The translations under genes were made by a program, and so were the position numbers. 64,000 nt of DNA from NCBI GenBank assembly GCA_025917655.1, contig CP084610.1, positions 620,001-684,000 of the forward strand, given 5' to 3'. Under the pieces are notes generated by a model that saw only the letters and a program-made list of their open reading frames with translations, was not told the origin of the DNA and did no database searches. Of this stretch, positions 10,366 through 21,114 are shown piece after piece (within the stretch, counting starts at the first letter, position 1; the number at the start of each line of letters is the position of its first letter). The DNA is from Chlorella sorokiniana. Its lineage: Eukaryota; Chlorophyta; Trebouxiophyceae; Chlorellales; Chlorellaceae.

Positions 10366-13300
10366 TCACTTCTCCAGCTCCGCAGCGTGCTCCGCCGCCA
10401 GCTCCTCCATGATGCTCTCCTCCTCCAGGTCCAACGCTGCACGGAGAGGGGGAACAGGGGGGACCAGGGGGCGGGCGTGGGGATCAGCGGCTGCCACCGG
10501 GTGGCAGGATGTGGGGAGGGGGCGGGGATGAGGCAGCGGCGGCAAGGCGGGAGCAGGCTGCGCAACTGCCTCGAGGACCCTCCATGGCAGCGGCACCCGG
10601 CAGCGCACGCCTCGCGGAGTCGAGCAACCGCAAGAGCCAGCGCGGTGTGCGGCGGTGCGGGGCGGGCTGTGCGGCCAGCCCCCATGCAAGCCTCACCCGT
10701 CCCGGACTTGGCCCCCTCCATCACCGGGGCCATGCGCTCGGCGGCAGGCTCGGGCGGCGGCACGTGCAGCCGCATCTTGCTGCTGCGCATGCGCGTCATG
10801 GTCTGCGGCCGCCAGGGGGGGGGGGGGGGGTGCGCGCGAGGTCGGCGCGGCGTGAGAGCCGCACACACCCCGCATCGAGCCCTGCTGTGCTCTGCAGGCT
10901 GGCCCGCCGCCGCAGCTTGCCTCCTGCCCAGCGCATCTGTTCCCAGCCTGCCGCCCTTCCCCGGTCTTGAATCCACTCCCACCCTCAGTTCCAGCGCCCC
11001 CGTCCCCCACACACACGCACGCACACACCTTGAGCAGCTCCTGCCGCCCAGGCGCCTTGGCGCGGCACCAGGGGTGGCTCAGCACGTCGCCCACCGTCAG
11101 CCGCTGGCGTGGGTCCACCAGCAGCAGCTTCTTGATCATGTCCTTGGCGTCGGGGCTGACCGCGGCCCACACCTGACGGACGGGGGACAGAGACAGGGGA
11201 GGGTGTCGGGGGCAGCGGGGCTGGGCAGCCTCGGCGGTTGCATCGCAAGGGCTGGTGAAGGGACATGCCGGTGGGGGAGGAGGGAGGGGGGCAGCCTTTG
11301 GGGATGCATGAGCGGGCGCAGGGGGAGCAAAGGGATGGCAGGAGGGCGACGGCGGCCCTGGGGCAGCCACCGCACGCGCCCCGCCCGGCCCAGCCCCCAC
11401 CTCGTCGTTGAAATCAAACTTGGCCTTCCTGCGCAGGATGGAAGGGCGGATGCCGGAGGGAAGTGGGACCAGAGCAAACCAGGGACGCGGCGGCTGCCCG
11501 GGCAAGCAGGGCATCCGGCGCCACGCCATCAACCATAGCTCAACACCGTGCCCAGAAGCCAGCCGTTGAGGAACGGAACAGTGAGGCTCAAACGTTCGCA
11601 ACACAGCTCACCTGATCTTCTCAAACAGCTTGGGCTCGCTGTCGTCGTAGAACGGCGGGTAGCCGCCCAGCAGGATGAAGAGGATGACGCCTGCGTCGGT
11701 CGGCAGGCGGGCGCGTCCCGGACTGAGCCGGGTGTTGGGGCCGAAGATGGGAACACAGCAGCAGGCGAAGCAAAACGGTGCAGTGCAAAGCGTCTGAACA
11801 GGCACAGGCAAGAGCGGCGCCTGCGGGCAGGGATGGGTGGCCCAAGGGCGGCAAGCCGCGCAACGCCCATCCACCAGGCCCAGCATGGCGACTGGGCCCA
11901 GCTGGCATGCCACCCACCAGCGCTCCAGAGGTCGCACTCGGGGCCATACCGGGCGGGGCCACCCTGCAGCAGGGCCAAGACTGGGTGAGCGCTTCCACAG
12001 CTGTATCCCACGGTCCCCACTGGAAAAGCAAGCAGCAGCACGGAAGAGCTGTGGAGAGGCAAGGCGCCATACGGTGCGCCCTGGCAGCTGGGCGGGCGCC
12101 CTGGAACCCAGAGCCAGGGGGTGGTCCCACCTTGATGATTTCAGGGGCCACATACTGAGGCGTACCGCAGACGGTGGTCAGCGCGCTGGGGCCACTGTAC
12201 TTCTTGGCGAGGCCGAAGTCTGCAGCAGAGGGGCGCACCGGGGTTGCCTTGTGTGATGAGGCAGGCACGTGCTTGCGGGCTGAACAGCAGCAAGATCCCC
12301 GAGCACCAGGTGTGGAGCCTGCATCAATCAGCCTGCAAGCAACCTCCACAAGCTGCATGCCACAAAGGCGCAACCACCTCCACCACCCAGCGTCCACCCG
12401 CCATCCTTCACCCAACGCCAGCTCATGGTGCCCCGGCAACGCACCACCACCCATCTCATCCTACCTCCTCCCCCAAAACAAAGTTTGACGTTACTGCAAA
12501 AGCAAGAGAAAAACCCGAGACCAAACAGCCACCTTTGTCGCCGCCCCTCACCCGCAATCTTTATGTGGGAGGTGTCCTTCTTGGCCACCAGCAGCAGGTT
12601 CTCCAGCTTCAGGTCGCGATGCACGACGTCCCTGGGGGCAGGCAGGCACGCCGCGGGCGGCGGTTGCAAGGCGCGGGGCAGGGATGGCTGGGGCCAAGGG
12701 CTGGGACTGCCGCGGCAGCACGAGCAAGTGATGAGGGGAGAGGGAGGGCAGGGCAGCCCGCTTGCTGCAGGGCGCCCACTTGCTGTGCAGGTACTGGATG
12801 GCCCTGATGATCTGCAGGAAGATGGACCGCGCGTCGGCCTCACTGTAGTGGCCCTGCGGTGCAGGCAAGCCGGGGGAAGGGCTGGTGCGCTTTCTTCTTA
12901 TGGAGGGAGAGGTGGAACGGCGCTTCACGGTTGACTTGTCCACTGGCCCACATCCACAACCCACATGTCACACACCCAGTCAAATGCAGTTTCCCGCCCA
13001 CCCCACAAAAGCAAGACATACATCTTCCCTCCCTTCTCATGCCCCTCGAATCCAAATCTACACACACTCCCACACACACATACACTCCCACACACACGCG
13101 CGCGCATGCGCGCACACACACACACGCACGCACACAGCACACCTTGTCCAGCACCGCATCCAGCAGCTCCCCGCCCTGCAGCATCTCCATGATGAGGTAC
13201 ACCTTGTTGTCCTCCTCGAAATACTCTGCAGGGCAGCGGTACAGGGGCGGTCAGCCGCGGCAGCTGCTGCCTGGACCGCCGCCGTCGCAAGGCATGCCAG

Positions 13301-14228
13301 CGGTGCGGGGTGCGGGGTGCAAGCGGGGAGGCCAGCAGGCGGCCATGCTTCAGCTGCAGCCGCACCCTTCATGAAGACGATGTTTTCGTGCTTGAGGGAG
13401 ATGAGGATGTCAATCTCCTTGAAAATGTCGGCGCGGCTGCACCGCGGCAAGAGGAAACAGATGGAAATGCGTTGAGCTGCATTCCCATGCAGCTCAAGCA
13501 TGCACAACAGGCCCTCAGGACCGCATGGGGTCCCCATCATGCCGTGGTGCACGCTGCTGGCTGGGGGCGCGACCACACTGCAGGCACCCCGCCTGCGGCC
13601 CCCCTCTTTCGCCGCCTCAGCAAAGGTCTAGAGAAGAGCGCTGCGACGCCCGGCCCCCGCCGCATGCCCGACCCAACCGTCGACGCGCGCTCGGCCCCAC
13701 CTGCTCTCGTTCTCATTGTACTGCTTGCCGGGGGCGGCAGGCTCATGATCTTGCAGGCCCACTGCTGGCCGGTGGCGCGGTCAGTGGCCAGCTTCACCAC
13801 AGAAAAGCCTGTAGAGGGGGAGAGGAGACCACGCAGAGCTGTGAAGAGCAGACGGATCCAGCGGGGCGGCGGGATGCCGCGCCGCATGGCCATGTAGAGC
13901 CACGCACCGCCGGTGCCGATGGTCTTGCCAATCTTGTACACGTCGCGCACGCTCACGCCTTTGCGCATCTTGTGCTCCACGCTGGAGGAACGGAAGGGAG
14001 GGGGTCTTGCAACCTTTCATCAAGGCCAAGACGTGCAGGGCTGACCGCTGGTGCCGCGGCACTCGCGTCGGGGCTGTGGGCAAAAGTGCAGGCAGGCGGC
14101 GGCAGCGGCGCTCACTCGGGCAGCACGGCTGGCTGCTGTGAGCGACCGGCGTGCCGCTTTTCGTCGTTCGCATCCGCTCTATGGCCGCCGCTGGCAGCAG
14201 CGGAGTCGCTGCTGCACAGGTTGCCCAT
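10366..14228 (-). CDS. CaMK-type Ser/Thr kinase with MGNLC lipidation start
   Basis: Exon 1 (14228-14116) reads MGNLCSSDSAAASGG, a strong N-myristoylation start with an adjacent palmitoylation cysteine. The join to the next exon gives LPDVEHKMRKGVSVRDVYKI, then the glycine loop IGKTIGTGG..FSVVKLATD. The active-site parts are WACKIMSL (Lys), EIDILISLKHENIVFMK, YLIMEMLQGGELLDAVLDK, VVHRDLKLENLLL, ADFGLAKKY, CGTPQYVAPEIIK and ECDLWSAGVILFILLGGYPP. A C-terminal tail follows, ending DLEEESIMEELAAEHAAELE plus K. All catalytic residues are present. The CGTPxYVAPE loop and WSxGVILFILLGGYPPF assign it to the CaMK group (CDPK, CaMK, DCLK-like). No EF hands are seen, so it is not a canonical CDPK; calcium control would have to come through calmodulin in the tail. 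Membrane location is inferred from the start. Stop at 10366-10368. Confidence 0.88.
13056..13141. repeat. CA/CG-rich microsatellite in a kinase intron
   Basis: An alternating CACACA, CTCCCACA and CGCGCG purine-pyrimidine tract lies inside an intron of the minus-strand kinase gene. Alternating CG/CA tracts can adopt left-handed DNA; no function is claimed. Confidence 0.7.
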
Positions 14229-15335
14229 CTTCGCCTTGCTTTTGCTGGCCCCCAGCGTGTACGTTGAAGCTGCGGCGTCAACACAATGCTGGAGTCGATT
14301 GAACAAATGGCAAGCGTCCTTCACCCCAGCAAGAGCGAGGGCGGGAGCTGGGACAGGTGGGGAGGACCAGCACCGCACCTTTGCGGTTTGTGCGCTGCAA
14401 GAGCCAGATCAACCGCTCTTGATGCCCGGCTGTCCTTCCGACGACCTGAGGGTCGTGGGCAAGCGGGTAAGCAGGAGACAAGCTCGGTGAAGCCGGCGAT
14501 AGCGGCGCCCTTCGGAGGTGCTCCAAACGAAAGCAGCTATGCCATAGCCAACAAGCAGCGCCCAGCATGGGCCCAGCATGAGCCCAGCACAAGCCGCCCT
14601 GGCGCGCCGCCCGCCCAGCTGGCCGCCCTTCTGGTTGCGGCCGCCTGCCCAACATGTGGAAAGCCGACGACCCTTGAATGCGAGGGCTCCCGTTTCCCAT
14701 TGAGGCAGGTGTACAAGTACGAGAAATTAACATCTGAAACAACTTTGGCCGCTCGTAACAGCTGGATCTGCTGTGGCCTGCAGCTGCCCAGCTCATCACG
14801 CAAGGGCCTCATGGCGTCGATTGGGGGCAAGAGTTGCCACACGGCTACTATTCGCAACAGTTGAAAGAAGGAAAAACAAGGACGTGACAGGCTGGGTCTC
14901 CTGTCAGTAGAATAAACAACGAGCAGGCCGCAAGGGAGGGCAAGGGATCAGGCCACGGGCCGACAATGCAGCTGCACCATGCGGCAGCTGCCCAGCCTTG
15001 CGACATGAACGGGCGACAGTAGGGGGCGACAGTGGGGGCCAGGAGCACGGCCAGACCTCCTCAGCATTGGAGGCTCGGTCCTGCGTGCTCGAGAGAGGTC
15101 GCAAAGCAAGCATGTACAATACGTGCAAGTGGGGCAATGGGAAGGCGGTGGGCAAAGCGTGCAGCGCATGCGAGGGCGCGCGATTTTTAAAACCGGAATG
15201 CTTAATGCAAAAGGGTTTGGCCACATCAACAGAGTACAGTATGCAAGGATGATGAACACGTTACAATCAGGGGGTGCAGGGGCTGGGGTAATGGGGTACC
15301 TTCATGGAGCCTTGGGGGGGGCTGGGGGGCGGGGC
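14229..15335. other. Intergenic region upstream of the kinase gene
   Basis: About 1.1 kb lies between the kinase start and the 3' end of the coiled-coil gene. It holds a short triple repeat of the type GCCCAGCATGG (about 14560-14600) and a TTACA (reverse TGTAA) at 15261-15265. A 192-codon open frame on the plus strand (14286-14864) contains one CPTC but has no other support, so I do not call it a gene. Confidence 0.4.
15261..15265 (-). terminator. TGTAA polyadenylation motif (minus strand)
   Basis: It lies 71 bases past the stop of the coiled-coil gene, the spacing expected for a chlorophyte poly(A) signal. Confidence 0.45.
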
Positions 15336-17691
15336 TCACGGGGACGAGTCAATGGCGCGGCGCAGAAGGCGGCGTGCGTTGACGCCACCGCAAGTGGCCT
15401 GGCAGGCGGCCAGGGCATCGCTGGTCTCTGTGAGGTTGGCCCTGACCACACTCAGCTCGGAGGTGCAAGTGGCGGCGTCGGCCAGTGCGTCGTCCCGCTC
15501 CTGCACCGCAGCATCCCGAGCGTCGGCAGCGTCGGCGGCATCCTGCCGGGCCGTCTCCAAGTCGGCGGCACATGAAGCAGAGGCCTCCTTCTCGGCTTCC
15601 AGGCTGGCAGCGCAGCTGGCGGATGTCTCTTTCTCTGCCTCCAGGTCGGCGGCGCAGGTGGCGGATGTCTGCATCTCTGCCTCCAGGCTGGCGGCGCACG
15701 CAGCAGAGGCATCCTTCTCGGCTTGCAGGTCGGCGGCGCAGGTGGCGGATGTCTGTTTCTCAGCCTCCAGGTCGGCGGCACATGAAGCAGAGGCATCCTT
15801 CTCAGCTTGCAGGTCGGCGGCGCAGCTGGCGGATGTCTGTTTCTCGGCCTCCAGGTCGGCGGCGCAGGCTTCAGAGGCATCCTTTGCGAGCTCCAGGTCG
15901 CCAGCACACTGCTCCAGCTCGCCCTGCTTGTCGGTCAGCGCTGCCTTGGTGTCCGCCAGCTCGGCAGAGGTGTCTTTCAGGTCTGACTGGCACTGCTCCC
16001 CTGCCGCCGTGAGGTCATCAACCTGGGCAGACAGGGCCGCCACCTGCTCCTGAGAGGCGGCCAGCTGCGTGTGGGGATGGGGGGTGAGCAAGGGGAGAGG
16101 CAGGTGGAAGGGGGTGCCAGGTCACGTCACATCACGCAGGCACCTAGCTCATTGAGCGAGCCGGGGCTTGCACCCAACGCATGAAGCCCTGGCACCAGCC
16201 AGACACGCACGCTGGCACAAGCAGGCCAGGCGGGTGCAGCAGGTTGCACGCAGCCGCCCCCTCACCTCCTCCTTGGTTGCTACCAGTTCCTCCTTGGTTG
16301 CCGCCAGCTCCTCCTTGGTTGCCGCTAGCTCCTCGTTGCTCTCTGCCAGCGCCGCCTTTGCGGCCTCCAGCTGCTTCCGCAGCTCGGCCAGCTGCTTGTC
16401 CTTGACCTGCAAACAAGACACCAGCAGGAACGGCGCTTCTCGCATGCCCTCGCAAGCCGAGTCGGTTGTGGCAAGGCGCAGCGCGCCGAGCAGGAAGCAC
16501 CAGCCCAGCCGACCACCCGTCAAGCAGCCGCAGGGCAGCTTGGGGCCGCACGGCACTGCCAGGCGGCGGCGGCAGGGTGCCCACCTGGATCTGGTTGGTC
16601 AGCTGCTTGACCTTGTTGTCAGAGTCCTTGAGGGCGGCCTGGCAGGTGGACAGCTGCGATTCGCAGAGCGGGTTCAGCTTCTTCTTGCAGGCGTTCCATG
16701 ACTTCTGCAGGGGCAAATGCAAGGGCAAGGGGTCCCCAGAGCGACGTGAGAGCGCTGCCAGCACGATCGCCGCAAGCACGACGCCCTTGCCCAGGGCATC
16801 CCAGACACAACACGTGTGCCAGCGCTGGCAGGCTGTACAAGCGGCATGGCAGGCGCTTTGGCGTGGCACCAGCGGCTCCCAGAGTGGTGCGGAGAGCGGT
16901 GCGAGTCACCGCCTGCCGCCGCCCCTCACCTCAAACTCGTTGCGTTCCTTCCGGGCGGCGCTCAAGTCTTTGCCGGCCTTGCTCAGGTCAGAGGTGAGCT
17001 TGGCGTTGGCGGCTTTGAGTGCAGCGGCCTCAGCTGCAGCCTTCTTTGCGGCATCCGCCTCCTTCTTGGCGGCAGCGGCGTCCTTCTTGGCAGCGGCGGC
17101 GTCCCTTCGCAGCGGCGGCAAGCTTGTTGGCGGAGTCAACCTGTGACGTAGCAACCTTCAACTTGCTGGTGGCATCCTCCAGCTTGTCCTGAGACTCACT
17201 GTGGAGACGGGGGGGGAGGGACATCATCACAACGCCGCAAGGTGGTGAAAAGGTGAAAAGGCAGGGCTGCGGCATGAGGAACGCCGGGCAGTGCACAACT
17301 TAGCCCTCCTTGCCAAGGCGGTTGCGGACTACCATGCAGCGCATGGCGTGCATCCCTTGATCACATTCACCTGAGCTGCTTCTGGGTCTTGGCCAGCTGG
17401 TCGCTGACCTTGGTGCAGTCCTGCCCCGGGCGGGCGGCGGCGCCGACAGTGCCTGCAGGCCGGACGGGGACGAGGCCCGGCCACGGTCAGCGATGCATGC
17501 AACGGTATACTTGATCGGCGCCTCCGACTCTTGGATCGTCAGACAGATGCAGGCGGTGGAACAGAGCACTCCGGCATGTAGTCGGTGCCGTGTGCCCGCT
17601 TGGTCAGGCAGAGTCGCGGCACCCTGTAGAGAGTGCATCAGGGTTTAACGTCACCTGCTATGAGCAGGAGAGCCAGAATGGCTGTGCGCAT
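15336..17691 (-). CDS. Secreted coiled-coil protein with cysteine every 14 residues
   Basis: Exon 1 is MRTAILALLLIAG (17691-17654), a short signal peptide. Splicing to the acceptor near 17457 keeps phase and gives TVGAAARPGQDCTKVSDQLA and KTQKQL. Later exons are SQDKLEDATSKLKVATSQVD, then KKDAAAAKKEADAAKKAAAE, then WNACKKKLNPLCESQLSTCQ. Next come LAATKEELAATKEELVATKE and the last exon (about 16062-15336). That last exon has about eight tandem 14-residue units of the form SASCAADLEAEKQT, each two heptads with one cysteine, and ends ARRLLRRAIDSSP. Almost the whole mature chain is predicted coiled coil. The regular cysteines of a secreted protein suggest interchain disulphides, by inference. A frame break lies near 17120 in the AAAAKKD repeats. 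No family is recognised. Confidence 0.72.
15560..15895 (-). repeat. 42-bp tandem repeat coding for 14-residue coiled-coil units
   Basis: About eight diverged copies of a 42-base unit encode CAADLEAEK/CAADLQAEK segments. The unit stays a multiple of three, and of two heptads, so copy number can change without breaking frame or coiled-coil register. Confidence 0.8.
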
Positions 17692-18164
17692 TGTTTGCGT
17701 CGTGGGGGTCGCGCTGGACGAAACCTGTTTGGCTGTGATGAGCGATGGGGAGGTCCAACACGAGGATAATTGGATGTTTAAGATGGATATGGTGCCAAGG
17801 ATGAAGGAGGGCCGGTTATAGTGAAGTCTGGCAGCTTCTTTCGCCACTGCCCGGAGTGGCAGTCCGGTCAAGACAACCTGAGCAGGGCATACAGCGATGC
17901 ATCGACTTTGCAACATGCAGCCGGAGCTCTGATTGATGCTTAAACGCGCTGCCACGGCGGTGGCTCGGGCCCTCCTGCTGCCGATGCCTGCCGCCGCCGC
18001 CTGGCCAGGCCATGGCGAGATCTCGCATTTGGTGAGCTGAGGGGGCACACCTGTTCTGATGCAGGCACTCACAATCAGCCAGTTACAAGACTGCACACAG
18101 TCAAACAGCAGATTGGAGATCAGGATTGTCAAACGATAGTTCCTCAGTCAGCTGGCGTGTTATA
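17692..18164. other. Intergenic region
   Basis: This is the upstream region of the coiled-coil gene and the 3' flank of the PGG-like gene. A TTACA at 18083-18087 is 78 bases past the latter's stop and fits a TGTAA poly(A) signal on the minus strand. I see nothing else. Confidence 0.45.
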
Positions 18165-19940
18165 TTAACCGCCCCTCAGGGAAATCTGCATGAGGTGTGT
18201 TGGGGATTTTCCGAGGCGCCGCGCTCGCAAAAGTACGTGCAGAAGGACGAAGACGCAAGGTTCCCAGGCCCAAGCCCATTCCATCAGGGGGTCAAACTGC
18301 AGGTGCGCGCAGCTGTGCCAGACCCAAACCAGCAACACCAAGAGGAAAAAGAGGGCAGCGGCGGGGAAGAGCCACATGGCCACCTGGTTTGCAGCCAGCT
18401 GGTTGAAGCCCAGCAGCGTGGCTGCAGCGGCAAAGCAGAAGATGGACACAAGCAGAAAACAGAGGGACCAAGCCAGGCTGCTGCGCATGCACTCAAAAAC
18501 GCAGCGGCGCCACGCCGTCAGCTTGGGCACATAGCGAAAGTAGTGCTCCGGCTGCGCCGCTAGCTTGGTCTGGATGGCGTTGAGCTGTGCCTTGCGCAGT
18601 GCCACCAGCAGCGGCGTCATGCCCACCACGATGATGGCGGCGAGGGAGGAGAAGAGAGCGACAGCATTGAGCACCAGGAAGGCGGTGACCAGGCCGTCCC
18701 TCAGAAAGCTGCCCAGCTCGCTGTCTTCGTACTGCAGCTGCAGAGTGACCACAAAATAGGTGCCGATCGCAACTGTGGCCAGCAGCGCCGAAATGATGCC
18801 CACGTTGTCCAGGGCTGCTTGGGCCGCCTTGGCGCTCTGCTCCAGGTTTGGCAGCGCGGCATCAGGCGCCGCCAGCTGCACCGCCTGGCGCCGCACCAGC
18901 AGGCAGCGTACCTGGCGCCGCGGGTCGCAGGAGCCGGGTGTGGCGCCTATTGTCAGGCGCTTCGAGCAATCGTGGCCCTCAAAAAACAGAGGGAGCAATG
19001 AGGGACCTTTAAAGAATGCGCCACAGAATGTCACGTCCTTCAGCAAGCAAACTTTGCTGGGGTCTTTGCTGGGGTCTGGCCTCCACACCAGAGCCGCTCC
19101 GCGGCAATAATTCCGCTGGGAATGCTGGGATTCCAGGCTGCCCACCCATGGGCCAGGTACATCCACCACCACCACGTGCTCCACTGCCTGCTTGGAGCGC
19201 TCAGGATGCGATTGGCCCGGCCCGTCCCGCAGCTTCACCAGGACCAGGCGCAGAGCCTGCAGTTGCCCATGCGGCTGTTTAGCTGCCTTATGTCGCCCGG
19301 CATCCTGCTGTGAGCAGCCCAGCTGTCCGTGCCGCAGCAAGCTTTGCATCTGGGCGTTGCACGGAGTGCTCGACTGCTGGGCAGCGGGACCAAACATGCC
19401 ATAAACTGCTTGAATGCATCCATGAAACACCGAAACATTCAGCATGTCCCCTTTAGATCCTGCAAGGAGTGCATGGGTATAGTCACGCACTGTGGACCTC
19501 ATGTGCATGAGCTTGTTATAAGCCTTACTCGGTGGATGAGTCTGGGTGACGTGCAAGCGTCAATAGTGAGCATATTGCAGCCGCACAGCCAAGTTGAATA
19601 TTGTACTGTGTATTTGACACTCACTAGAGTTATTCTTCTCGTCTTCAAGCTTGCCAACACAGACCTCCAGCAGATTCCGTGCCGACGGGTACATCAGTTC
19701 TGGGGCTTCGGCATCGTCAAAGAGGCAGCGCTTGTCTTCATCAGTGACCAGTGCGTATTGTGTGTCGAAATCGCGCTTCAACCAGGGCGGGAGAGCCTGA
19801 AATACGGCGCCGTCCACGGTTGTGTTCAGCACACGCAGAAGGCCAGAGGCGTCCTGGCGTACCATGCTCATAGACGTGAACTTTCCAAGTTCGCGGCATT
19901 TTGGCCAGACAGGGAAGCAAGTTGACCGCGGAACAGCCAT
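18165..19940 (-). CDS. PGG-domain-like multi-pass membrane protein
   Basis: Two exons fit. Exon 1 holds MSMVRQDASGLLRVLNTTVD and AVFQALPPWLKRDFDTQYAL and ends EDEKNNS at a GTGAGT donor near 19628. A phase-compatible acceptor near 19459 continues SKGDMLNVSVFHGCIQAVYG. Translation could begin at 19940 (MAVPRST) or 19871 (MSMVRQD). The C-terminal half has four hydrophobic segments: NVGIISALLATVAIGTYFVV, FLVLNAVALFSSLAAIIVVG, LAWSLCFLLVSIFCFAAAAT and VAMWLFPAAALFFLLVLLVW. The first pair, separated by a polar loop, resembles the PGG domain usually found after ankyrin repeats in plants. No ankyrin repeat is visible in the N-terminal half. Function unknown. Confidence 0.6.
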
Positions 19941-20193
19941 GAGGGGATGACCGCTTTACGGAGAGAGAGGCGAGAGAGCGGTCCTACAACAATTGAAGTC
20001 TCTATCAGCTTGTGGTGGCGGACTGTTGCGCATCTGTGCGCTGCGCATGCATGGAGCACCAAGGAGCTCGCAGACTTGCCTGGCTTCCTTTTTGGCATCA
20101 AGCCCTGGCATGCTTCATGCCGCTTGGTGCTCTGTCAATTTCTCGTATCAGCCAGTAACGAGTCTGGAGAGTTCCGGGGAAGTCAGAAACGCC

Positions 20194-20983
20194 ATGGCCA
20201 AGACAAAACCCTCGCGGAAGGGGAAGGTGGGTCGGGAACAGCGAAAGTACTTCGATCTTTGCACCAAGGAAAGTTGTGTTATATGTAGGAAACAGATGAG
20301 CGCTGCAATGCCGCTGGCTGAACTGCCTCGACCTTGCTGCAGCACCGGCGCACCGCCACTGGCAGCAGTATGCTGGCATGCAGCACATCTGCATTCGCAG
20401 ACCACTGCTGAATATGTCATCTTTCTGATGCTTTGCAGCGGATCAGCAAAGAAAGACATGGGATGAGGCATGGCGCCAAGGCCCGCAAGGCCCGTCCAAG
20501 GGCGGCGAAGAGTCCTCGCAAGGGATCTGCTGCCCTGGTCAGCCCTCAGCCCCACACGACAGAAACATCGCCGCCGACACCACCCAAGCACTCAGATGGG
20601 TTGCCAACAACTGCCAACAAGCGACGGAGGGAAGAGGAGCCTGAGCCTGAGCAGCCGCAATTCTGCGAGATTCACGCAGGTGACACAGTGGAGTGGTTGA
20701 AGCATCGGGACGAAGCTGTCGTGTTGGGGGTGCTTGTAGACAGTCTGACCGGCAAACACGAATACAGCGTGAAGTTGCTGAATGGCGGGCATCAAGATTG
20801 GGTGGAGCGCGACTGTCTGCGAGTCTACGATCCCGCCGTGCCCAGCCCCCCAAGATGCCACGCATTATGCGCACCCCGCCGCCAGCACAGCGCGTGGAGC
20901 AAGAGCAGGCGACCAATGTGCCGCGGTGGCGCAGGCTACTGGCGCGGGTGCTGGCTTTGTTACAGTCCAAGGACAAGAATTAA
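20194..20983 (+). CDS. Small basic protein with Tudor-like segment
   Basis: Exon 1 is MAKTKPSRKGK (20194-20226). A phase-0 intron leads to RISKERHGMRHGAKARKARP at 20439. A Lys/Arg-rich N-terminal region (nuclear signal-like, with ANKRRREEEPEPEQ) is followed by GDTVEWLKHRDEAVVLGVLV, YSVKLLNGGHQDWVERDCLR and VYDP. This is a compact beta segment like a Tudor or Agenet module. After VPSPP the frame seems to break at the six-C run 20846-20851. One added base would continue as KMPRIMRTPPPAQRVEQEQA and end LLARVLALLQSKDKN at 20983. Read as given, the frame ends at 21029. No specific family is recognised; chromatin or RNA binding is inference. Confidence 0.55.
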
Positions 20984-21114
20984 CAACTGCATCGGCATGA
21001 CAATTGGCATGTGTTCTTTTTATATTTAGCTTCAACTAATGGTAAAAGGTGCACGCCATCATGCCCAAAGCCATGTAGCAGAGCACACCCTACAGAGCAT
21101 TAAGCAGCCGCCGC

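Noticed and set aside
14286-14864. 192-codon plus-strand open frame with a CPTC motif
   Set aside because: It has a single CxxC, no second pair, low-complexity composition and no family match. It lies in the probable promoter/5' untranslated region of the CaMK-type kinase.
15560-15895. CRISPR-like array from the 42-bp repeats
   Set aside because: The units are contiguous, coding and diverged, with no spacers, in a eukaryotic gene.
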